DNA from: Dolomedes plantarius
Lineage: Eukaryota; Arthropoda; Arachnida; Araneae; Dolomedidae
Direction: 5' to 3'
Assembly: GCA_907164885.2 (NCBI GenBank)
Contig: OU015497.1
Span: forward strand, 63,901,577 to 63,965,576
Length of the DNA stretch: 64,000 nt
The notes beneath the pieces were generated by a model, which did not search any database, was not told the origin of the DNA, and saw only the letters and a program-made list of their open reading frames with translations. Both the position numbers and the translations under genes were made by a program. Positions 11,925-21,576 of this stretch are shown here, piece by piece (the stretch's first letter is position 1; the number at the start of each line of letters is the position of its first letter).

Positions 11925-13455
11925 AAACTTCAAATATGTATGACAATTCGTTATTTCCCGCGTACAAAGAAGGATTATTTCAATTAATGAAGTACAATGA
12001 TATCAAAATTTAAACGGGAAAAAAAAGCCACTTTTTACAATTACCTATATCAACGTATCTATTACGGTCAAGATGAAAGAAAAAGTTTTTGCTTTAAAGA
12101 TACATTAAAAAAGTGCAAAAGTTTGAAGAGAAATTTTTCCTTTATCAAAGAGTAACAGTTTTCATAATGTCAAATCATTTTTACGTTTAAAAAACTGAAG
12201 AAAGAAGTTTTGATAATGTTAGTCACTGTATCCTCTTTAAAGAAAACCCTTCATTAAATTTGGATAGAGAGTTGAAAAGAAAATATGGATGATTACTCTT
12301 GGGTATCCATGTACAAGGAAGGATTATTTCAAGTAACGAAATATAACGAATTCAACGTTTTAAAGAGGGAGGAAAAAAGTCAAATTTCACAATCAGTTAT
12401 AGTTACGCATCTCTTGCTCTCGAGGGAACAGTTAAATAGTTTGTTTTAAAAACATATTTAAAAAGGGAAAAATGTTCAAGAAAAATATATTTGAAATTAA
12501 TGAGATTGTATTGTGTTTAGACATTCAGATAAATGGTTATAAAATGTCTTTGTTATTCACACAACTTATTTAGCGGAAATCTTTTCTTTGACGTTTAATG
12601 AGATGAGCCTAAAATTTATTCGAATACTGTTTGAGTGTATTTTAATAACTGAAGAACGATTTTTCATGAGAATGAGATTGGATATTTAGTATATTCAGAT
12701 AAGTAATTTTGAACAATCTCCACATATATACCACAAGTATGTAAGGCAAATATATTTTACTATTTCACATTATGACATGTAGCAGCTAATGCAGATATTG
12801 AAGCATTTTAAATATAGCATTAAATATGCATTTAACGATGCATATATATTAAAACACTTATCATACATCCATTTCATTTTCACTTTCATACATCCATTTT
12901 CAATTAAGTGTAATGCTCATAACTCTCTGTTTTATTACCTTCAACTCTTAAAAAAACTCTTTTCAGTGGAAAATAAAATCTTGCACTTCACTTCTAACGT
13001 TTAAAAGTGACTTAAAAATTCCACTTCACAAACCCTCACTCACGCGCGAGAATTACATCTTTTCAACTAACTAATCTTAGATTCTCGGGGAGAGAGACTT
13101 CTGGGGGGGGGGGGATATTGACCACAATAGAATATTTTAAAAAATAAAAACGAAAACGATAATTTAAACGGAAGTTTTGCGTAATATATCAAATTTTCTG
13201 ATGCATATTAAAGTCAAGTGACAGTTTTCTAATAAAGCATCCGCCTCTTATCGTAATTAATACTTTTTATCTCTCATAGGTACATAAATTTCAAGGAGGA
13301 AACTTCTTAATTAGGGAAATTTTAGAAATTAAGAAAATAGTCTCTGAAGGTCTTTAAAATGGTGATAATGTCCAAGAGAAAAGCTATATTCGTATTTAAA
13401 TGATTTTCTCAAAAATATTACCATAGAAAACTATATATATATATATATATATATA
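11925..13455. repeat. copy A, third segment, non-coding
   Basis: The stretch aligns with 24690-26090 of copy C and, at its start, with 61771-62080 of copy D. It ends in a TA run at 13432-13455. I find no convincing gene; the 71-codon frame at 12789 is low-complexity sequence. Confidence 0.65.
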
Positions 13456-14393
13456 CCGGGCGGTTATAATTAAACTTCCCCTATAAACGTCATCCTACAG
13501 CGCAAACGGGTGGACGGAATGCAACGAAATTTTGTATATGGGCTATACACGAGATGCGCTCACAGAATTTCGAAAAAAAAATTAGTTCCAAAATGTCCAC
13601 CAGAGGGCACTTTTTCGGGAAAAACATGAAATTTAACACAGTAAACGACCAAAACGGAATACAGAAACAATATTAACATTTATTGACTAGTTTTTAATCA
13701 CTTTGTCATCGAACCACATTAAATAAGGTAAGGAAATAAATAACAGTACACCTTTGCTGTTTGAGAAGAAAAAAAAAAACAGTTGAGTTTGCAGAAACAG
13801 GTACAGATTATGACGTAACACAAGAGGTTCTAGTTGTTAATCGTGTCCAGGACAATGTAAGGAAATGTTAATATTTTCCTTACATCACGCTTCATGTGCG
13901 AAGCATCACAACTGATCCGTTACGATCTGCTGTTGAATACACTGTCCATCGCCTTCAAATTTTTCAGGTGACTGACGGTGGTCAGTTTGAGCACCTTTCC
14001 TTACATCATCCAGAACCAGATTGACAACTGCTCATTTCGTCATAATCTGTACTTGTTTCTGCAAACTCAACTGTCTTTTTTCTCAAACACCAAAGGCGTA
14101 CTGTTATTTATTTCCTTACCGTTATTTAATGTGGTTCGATGACAAGGTGATCAAAAACTATTGAATAAATATTCAAATTGTTTATGTAATCCATTTTGGT
14201 CATTTATTTTGTTAAATTTGATGTTTTTCCATGAAAAGCACCCTCTGGGGGACATTTTTTAACTAATTTTTTTTTTCGAAAATCCGTGAGCGCATCTCGT
14301 GTATAGTCTTTATACCCAATGTGGTTACACTCCGTTCACCCGTTTGAGCTGTACGAGGCTGTTCATAGGAGAAGTTTAATTATAACCACCTGG
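13456..14393. mobile_element. foldback element with about 390-bp inverted arms, mariner-derived
   Basis: The arms 13456-13860 and 13996-14393 are long inverted copies, starting ccgggcggttataattaaac and ending in its near inverse. They are flanked by TA at 13454-13455 and 14394-14395. The roughly 135-bp centre still encodes, in one plus-strand frame, a segment ending DGGQFEHL, which resembles the C-terminal end of mariner transposases. The whole looks like an internally rearranged, non-autonomous mariner. Copy C has only TA/TG repeats at the same point (26085-26162). Confidence 0.75.
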
Positions 14394-14397
14394 TATG

Positions 14398-14404
14398 TAT
14401 ATGT

Positions 14405-14449
<45 letters not shown>

Positions 14450-14452
14450 TGT
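14398..14452. repeat. (TG)n microsatellite
   Basis: A TG/GT run directly follows the foldback element. The corresponding point of copy C also has a TG run after its TA run. Confidence 0.95.
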
Positions 14453-14459
14453 AAGTGAT

Positions 14460-16650
14460 ACAACTTAACATATATATGTGTGCCAGACGTAAATGGCACC
14501 AACCCATATTTCAGAAGTAGACTGCTTAACATTTTTCTAATATATTTTTAAGGATATTTCTAGTGGGGCAGTTAAATAATATGTTCATTTAAATAGAAGA
14601 TACTAAGCCAGTTGGAAACGGTATAATGCCTAAACATTTTATAATGTTGAAGGGAACTAAGTGGATTTTAAATTAACACTTCTGTAAAATGCAGTCATTG
14701 TGACTTAGTTTCCCATACCTCAGGAATTTAGAAATCTAAAGTTGAAACTATAAAAAATACATATAACATATACATGAAACATATACATGAGGATTCATGC
14801 TCCGGGAGAAAATGGTAGAAACTGCCTGAAACTGAAGTCCCTCGAAATCATTTTTCATCTGCCCTGCAATACTGCAGCTCTACAGGACATTGATAGTTAC
14901 ACTGAGGAAAACTGTTCACAAATATATCTTCAAACCGTTAAGACGCTCAGGGTTTAATTTAAACTCCGCAGTACACAAAACACTCACCAATCAACCATCA
15001 TTTGTGTAGCTAAAAAATATTCGAGGGACTGGGGATATTGTAAATTTTGTTATGCATTAAGTCCCACCTTCAGTGAATAAACATGTCTGATCATTGCAAA
15101 GAACAATAAATGTATAGAACACATGCAACTGTCGTCAATGTGTTAAGTCTATAAAATTAGACGAAAGTGGATTATTAGAGACTTAAATTAAAAATCCCCG
15201 TTATTACGTGAAAATGAATTCGATAGATTTGTAAACCGTATAGTGAATGTCTCAGTGAAAAGCCAAAAACAGTTCTATATAGTCACTGATGAGGTCTGAA
15301 CACCATCTAGTGGAATAACTGATTTATTCGTCCAATTTTAAACACTGAAATCAAAAAAATATTTGAAGCCACAAGGCCAATTCTATAAATTTTGTCATGT
15401 TAGTTAAAAAAAGTTAGGATTACCTCTTTCCCGCTTACAACTGAAAATATTAAATTTACATTTCCGAAAAATTTAATTTTTTGCTTTATTTAGAAACTTG
15501 CATTCTTAGATTATACATGAAATTATAAAGCAGATTGCTTGATTTTTAAAATTTCACGCTTGTAGTAACGCTTTGATGTACAACAAACTTTCTTTTGTTT
15601 TCCTTTCATAATCTCTGTACTGAGAGAACATAAATAAAGAGCACTTATAGAAATACAAAAATATATGTGGAATATTAATGTACGGAAATTTAAGTAGATC
15701 AGTAATTAATATATATATATATATATTAGTTGTATTAAAGAAAGTTGAATGCAAATTTTCAATCCCTGTATGATAAATGTTTTAAATTGAAATAGCAAAC
15801 ATTTTTAGTTTGAAATAAAATTTTTCAATCCTAAAATATTTTTTGCGAGACCAAAGAAGTTAAAAAGATAGTTATATTATTCCTTTTTTGTATAAATTGT
15901 AAATCTGGAATTTAATGAAAGAGAAAGATGTTCAAATATATTTTGGTTAGTCATATACGACTGGTTTAACAGGGGGGAAAATCAAAACGAATATTTTGTA
16001 GGAAGTTTAAACAGGTAGAAAATTCCAAAAATTCCCTGAATAAATATATTTTGACAGGAAAGATGATGGATATCTGAATACATGAATTATATATGGGTGG
16101 TCTAAAAAATTCACCCCTAGAAATTTGCTATGGTTGAATTTATAAAGTTTCAGTCGACAAAAATTGATAGTGTTTGCAGTCTCCTAGCTTTTATCCATGA
16201 AGTGCTTTCAAAAGTGTTAAAAATCTTTGTCAGTAGAGAACACTAAATATTACGGTAAATATTGTTTTATTTCATTATTTAGTAATTGCATGTACTGTGT
16301 TGGAAAATTTTTCTTGTATGTTGCATTATATATTTATTACAAGTATGTCGATAAAAAAGTTGTGTAGTACGTGTGATTCAATTGTACGACTAATAATATA
16401 ATGGGAGGGAATAATATCTGCTATTGATTTACTCACATATACATTATTTTTTTTTTGCGTAAACATATACATTCAAAATTGTTCTATGGATCTCTTTTCT
16501 AGACATTCACCTGATACTATGAGTTTAGATCCTGAAAGTTTCGTATTAATTAAAGCTTTTCACTATGAAATGCTTTGGCTGCTCATGAAAATGTAGAAAT
16601 ACAATACTATTAAAGAAAGCAGGCTGAATATGCCCAAGAGACACGTGTAA
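14460..16650. repeat. copy A, fourth segment, non-coding
   Basis: It matches 26170-30290 of copy C once the SINE, MITE and Tc1 insertions there are removed. A TA run at 15706-15726 corresponds to the site where the Tc1-like element landed in copy C. I see no gene. Confidence 0.65.
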
Positions 16651-16654
16651 AATT

Positions 16655-17220
16655 AAATTATTAATGTTTCATCTTAAGGACGAGACATTTGAGCCCTGTA
16701 CTGTATTACGCGTGCAAATGGTATAAATTGAAATTAGAGGTAAAATATTAGGTGACTGGTAAATCACTAAAATATGTGAAAATCCTTTCGTTTCATATTC
16801 CTTTTTTTTAAATCTACTGATTAATGCATGATCTGAAGGATGGCTAAATTCATGTATTCTAAATTACGGGCAAAAAGTATGAACTGAAAGTGACAGCAAA
16901 ATACTTGCTTGTCTTACTTATTTATAAATCTCTAAAATATACGACTACACTTCAGTTGATATATTTTTTTGTTAAACTTGATGATTAATATATCATCTTT
17001 ATCGTCTTCAGGATGAGCCATGAGAGTCCTGTACTGTATCACGCGCGCAAATGGCATGAATTGAAATAGGTGGTAAAATACTAGCTTACTTGTAAATCGT
17101 TAAAATACGCGAACCCGCTACAGTTAATCTTCCCTTTTGAATTAATCTGATGATTAACATTTCAAGTAAAGAATGAGAGTCCCTTGCTGTACTATGCATT
17201 CAATAGGTATATATTGAAAT
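16655..17220. repeat. about 160-bp tandem repeat, three and a half units
   Basis: Units begin with gattaatg(t/c)-type words near 16663, 16820, 16982 and 17151. Each continues through a gagtcctgtactgta block, a cgcg(c/t)gcaaatgg block, an aaattgaaat block and a taaatc(g)ctaaaatat block. Copy C (30290-30700) has about one unit fewer, with the first two fused, as unequal exchange would give. Confidence 0.7.
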
Positions 17221-17515
17221 TTATTTACATAATATTAATGAATAATTAAATTATCTATTATACAATTAAAGTATGCTAAATATCTATTTAAAATCCATAC
17301 TTTATTACATATTCTATAATATATTATAAGCATGCATCTCACTTAAAACTAATCAAACTAGTTTTAAAAGAACAAGAAGGGATTAACCTTTCTTTTTAAT
17401 GACTAAAGAACACCTCGTAGTGCTTATTTAAACCATTGATTTTCAATTTCTGCCAAAATATTTGTTTTCTTGTTTACGAGCCTACTTTAAAATAGAAACA
17501 ATGCTAGTAAAATGT

Positions 17516-18200
17516 GCGTTAGGTTTCGAAAAATCCCGACTACTAATCACCACTGAAAAAGCTTTCAATTAGATCATACATCGTTCCGTAACAAGGTCGC
17601 ACATTTTAGCATACAATCACTGAACTATGACCTATCGATTTCACGCCACTAACATGAAATTGCTGACCTGATTCTATTCTTAAATGTCACCATCTCAGTA
17701 GACAGCGAGAGAGCCGCATTATCATACAATAGTAATAATTATTTATAACATGGCCCTGAAAATCATGCCAAAAATGGAGGAAGTGCAATATTCTGTGTAA
17801 TATGTTCTTTCATGAATACTTTTCTTTATTTCGCATAATCATATATACGCGACATAATTTCGTTTGTTTTCGTTTTCCTCTTTTCTATTTTTCTCATTTA
17901 TCTTTAGGAGTTATGTTACATTGTATTACAATCGGTTTTAATATAAAACGGAAGTAGACAATAGACAATTGTTTAAAATATACTGTATGAAATGAGGAAT
18001 TTGCACGTTTTTTTTTATTTTACATATATGATATAGAAAATGGAAAAATATGACTGAAAGCATCTTTTTTTTTTAGTTTTAGAACTCTAAAAGTTAACAT
18101 AGCGAATTTGTTTACTTCGGTGTTTGGATTGTGTTGCGTAGTTTAAGTTTGATATCTAGCATTTTTTTCTTTAAGATGTCAAAGTGAGTTAAAACAAATT
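17516..18200. other. no gene seen
   Basis: AT-rich sequence after the end of copy A. It has short A/T runs and no frame, splice pair or repeat I can support. Confidence 0.5.
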
Positions 18201-18562
18201 TTAAATATTGTTTAGTACCTTGCTGCACAAGCACGACTGTAAATACACCTGGAAAGCTTTTTTTAGTGTTCCAAAAGATAAGGTAATAAACCGGTCTTCC
18301 ATTTTATAATATTTAGTGAGAACAGTGTCCTGTCGCTCTAAAAGTCTAATTTTCTCAACAACTTTGGTTCTAAATGAGCCATCTTGTGGTATTAAAGGCT
18401 CCAAATTATTGTTTACTAAATCTTTCCCTTTAACGAATTTTATAGAATTGCCTACACACGAAAGTTTTGATTTCTTCCAGTAACTCGAAACTGACGTCAC
18501 TGCTGGTTCTTTACTCCGTCTATCAAGCCACATAAGCAAAGCTACAGCATGTTTACATCCAC
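18201..18562 (-). CDS. exon with SWIM-like zinc-finger half, uncharacterised multicopy family
   Basis: A splice acceptor (pyrimidine-rich tract ending cag at 18565-18563) opens a frame at 18562 that reads GCKHAVALLMWLDRR and then SYWKKSKLS. The CxH in GCKHA fits the second half of a SWIM zinc finger. The following segment matches, from memory, a widespread arthropod family in which this part precedes a YqaJ-like nuclease domain. The frame ends in a stop at 18201. A good donor, AAG|GTACTA, sits just before it, so the exon may end at 18219. No partner exon is visible nearby, so it may be an isolated fragment of a gene or transposon. Confidence 0.55.
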
Positions 18563-18599
18563 CTGTAAAAAATATAATTATAGAAACCCTCAGAAATAT

Positions 18600-19750
18600 T
18601 AATATACAATTTAGTTAATAAAAATCAAAATATTATCGGTTAAATTTAAACTAGCATTTAATGCAAAAAAGAAAACTATATTCTGAGAATATCATATTTC
18701 ATTCACTTGAATAATCATTGTTAAATGTTTATTTGCATTAAAATTTTGATTTTATGAAAAATGTTTCAAATAAAATGCTGTTATTTCTGACTTTAATTTT
18801 CTTCTGTGTTCATTAAATGAATAAACTTTCATCCATAATTGAAAATCGTTTAACTACCATGTTATCTCTATGAGATTAAATTATTTTGAATATACCTGAT
18901 ACATTGAATAACTTCAGAAAAACTAGCATTCTGGATAGCGGTCTATAAAATGTTTGTTCATAGCAGAGATATGCAATATACAACTCTTAAAGTATATTAC
19001 ATACAGTTACTTGATAATAGCTTTGATGCTGAAACAGTTGTAAATGCTCAGTAAGTGGATCCACATTCAATATTTTTTTAATTTAGCTATAATTGTGGGT
19101 TTTAATGTGATACAGATGATTTGCCAAATTGTTGCAGCAAATAAGAATTTAAAATACAAGTTTTATAATTTTCCACTTAAATAAATATTTAAATATATTT
19201 GTAAAAACAACGAGTTTTGTTATGAGTTATTATGTTATGAGTTCAGATTTATTATAATTCCTTTACCATTTAAAATACACATATTTCTATGATATGAATG
19301 CAGAACACTGAACACATTCGTAAATTTGGTAGTGTTTTTAATTTCTATCATCTTCTTAATACACAATTAAAAATACTAAATATCCTATAACAGACACTAC
19401 TTGTAATGTTGCAGTGCTAATTAATTCTACAAAATTAAACATGTACTATGAATGAATAATAATAGAAGCTGTTTATTAAACTTTAAGATTACGCGATTAA
19501 TTTAATAATATGCATAAACAATGTCTAACTTTAAAGTTTGTGTAAAGAAAAACGCACGTCAGCGTTCTACAATCTACATAAAATAACTAGAATAATAAAT
19601 GCAAACAAATGTATACATACCTCTGAGCTTTAAATCCTCGTATTTCTGCTCCCATAAAACTTGGATTATTTCCCCAAAAGGAAAACACTGCAAATGAATC
19701 CATTTTAGGCAGGTTGTCTTTTTGCAAAACCGGGTAATAACGCCATGGTA
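18600..19750. other. no gene seen
   Basis: AT-rich sequence upstream of the SWIM-like exon. It would be intron if that gene is real, but no further exon was found. Confidence 0.4.
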
Positions 19751-19751
19751 A

Positions 19752-20025
19752 ACAAAACAGAACAGCCTTTCATCCCTTCAGTGGGTCGATAAAATGAGGA
19801 CCAAACATACTTTGGAACTAAACTCTGGGGGTCCCACGTCAGGTTGACCATCTGACTGAGACATATGTTGTATGGCACCCCAAGGTCAAGAAAGCAGAAA
19901 TGGGTAACACCGGCCCTGGTCCACATCGGATTGTAGCGCCGTGAGTTTAGTTATATATATACACCTTTATAATACTGTGTATTTCTTAGCTTGTATGGTT
20001 GACTGAAAGGTAATTTTACTCATTG
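19752..20025 (+). mobile_element. SINE family 1, 5'-truncated
   Basis: The sequence cctttcatcccttcagtggg, then gtcgataaaatgaggacc, through to gcgccgtgagtttagtt matches the body of the fuller copy at 32383-33008 in inverted orientation. The match continues through a shared 3' tail ending ggtaatttt. The tRNA-like head is missing here. The 73-codon minus-strand frame across it is not a gene. Confidence 0.8.
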
Positions 20026-20081
20026 TTTAAATTGTATGATACTAATTGTTTAAATTGAATGATATATTTGATTTAGGAGTG

Positions 20082-20440
20082 CTGAATGGATATTCATCTC
20101 GGGGGAGGATGTTTGAAAGTACATATAGTTTATTCTTTCGCCCCTATAGGTCAGTCAAATGTTATCGTGATTTGAATAGTTTGTGTATTTATAGATTGGC
20201 AACTGCTAGTAATATTTTGTCTTTCTGTAGAGTTAGTTTTCATTCAATATAAGACGGTTGTGTTCCGTTTAGCTTCGTGCTAAGATCAGCATTGCGATGC
20301 TCTTCTGATTTCTATCTACTCGTATATGTGTGAAAATAAAGTACCTTGTCTTTGTGTCGTCACGCCAGATGATTATTTACAGCCGTTGTTTTCATTTCCT
20401 GAACTTTAATCCGAAGATATAAACACATGACTCCCGCCGG
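20082..20440 (+). mobile_element. possible solo LTR
   Basis: This patch is less AT-rich than its surroundings. It begins near tgctgaatggatattcatct, contains a cggggga run, and has a polyadenylation signal near 20335 followed by TG-rich sequence, which is the usual order in an LTR. No second copy or flanking duplication is visible, so the call is weak. Confidence 0.25.
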
Positions 20441-21005
20441 GTCAATTACTGCACCTTAATTTTAACAATTAATTATAATGAATAACCTGCTGTTTAGATT
20501 TTTTAAAAGAATAATGTCGCTAATTTTTAAAGAAAAACAATGTTATTTTAAATTTTTAATATGAAATTATACATAAGTATACGTTTTTGACTTCCTATGG
20601 TACACATATGTATATCATCATCAGCTGAAATTTTGTAACCTTCATTCTTTCATGAAATATTTACTGAACGCATGTCTGAGATTCACCAGTTTTATTCAAA
20701 GCATAAGTCAGTAAAGATTCCAAGTGCGAGATTCAACAAAGGGAGTTCCCTGATAAGGAAAGAAACAAAAAATAAATAAATAAATAAAGCGCGAGGCACG
20801 GAGGCATATGTTTCCAATTCAATCATAGTACAATACACGTTCCGTGGACAAATGGACAAGGCCTTTGCAAAATTTCTGAGTGGGGACGATGTTGAGGTAT
20901 CACTTCCCACCGTGTTGATTTCAATCAGTCAGCAGAGAATGTATCCCGCATAAGTTACTTTTCCTGCCTGCAGGAGATAATTATTTATCATTTTTTCTGT
21001 ATATC

Positions 21006-21440
21006 TGTAAGGTATACACAAGATTCGATTCACAAGAATCGAACTTTTGAGTGAATTAAAGAAGCTGCTTCAGATATGCTAATTTTGGCATACGCGCTTA
21101 GTATAAATACCACGCAGCGTCATTAATGAAAAAAGGGAGTTGTTGTTAAGGTTGAAAAGGTGTTATCCTGCGCTAGTGCTTTACGGGCCAGAAGTTTACG
21201 TGGCAGTACTGCTGGTTTGACTTACTGTTCGTGAGTATAAAAATATATTGTCCTTAAAAGCTGTATTTACATTCCGTACAAGTAGTACGCATGCTTATTG
21301 CTGTAAAAGCCAATTATATGTGCAATGAATCCAATAAACATTGTTTCATGTATAAATTGTGTTTGTATATAATTCAAATAGAGTGCCACTTCAAATTATA
21401 TACACCCAAGTCTGGGTAGAAGTGAGCATAGAATCTCTAT
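21006..21440 (+). repeat. 5' LTR
   Basis: It starts TGTAAGGTATACAC and ends atctctat, lacking the usual CA end. It has a TATA box (TATAAATA, 21102-21109), a polyadenylation signal (AATAAA, 21333-21338) and an 8-bp perfect hairpin, TTCGATTC-acaa-GAATCGAA, at 21024-21043. It is identical to 24164-24598. Confidence 0.92.
21102..21109 (+). promoter_or_regulatory. TATA box in the LTR
   Basis: TATAAATA lies about 95 bases into the LTR, upstream of the polyadenylation signal, the order expected for a U3-R arrangement. The same word is at the matching place in the 3' LTR. Confidence 0.6.
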
Positions 21441-21442
21441 AC

Positions 21443-21453
21443 TGGCGCCCGAA
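21443..21453 (+). promoter_or_regulatory. primer binding site, tRNA-Lys type
   Basis: TGGCGCCCGAA starts two bases after the 5' LTR. It matches the primer binding site that pairs with the 3' end of a lysine tRNA in many retroelements, and would prime minus-strand DNA synthesis. Confidence 0.75.
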
Positions 21454-21576
21454 AAATATATATACCCTGGTAGTTAGCGTTAAATTTGTAACGAAGAACA
21501 TAATTGAAATTAAAAACTGTGTACTGTGTACGTATATTGATAAAATTGTTGCAAGTACTTATATACTATTTAAAAA

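Larger units (their letters stand above)
650..17515. repeat. large repeat block, copy A, with nested insertions
   Basis: Once the insertions at 1320-3765, 5612-10248 and 13456-14393 are removed, this AT-rich block aligns in direct orientation with three others. The part 650-11430 matches copy B (45965-50610). The part 11435-17515 matches copy C (20656-30988). The start of that second part also matches copy D (61060-62080). By eye most bases agree, with many small indels. No gene is recognisable in the block itself. It may be a segmental duplication or a very long dispersed repeat. Confidence 0.8.

Noticed and set aside
11593..12013. Open frames of 104 and 115 codons on the plus strand of block A
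   Set aside because: They cross the 250-bp MITE and have no conserved domain; opening on both strands points to chance.
19705..19926. 73-codon minus-strand frame
   Set aside because: It lies across a SINE body that occurs again at 32740-32960.
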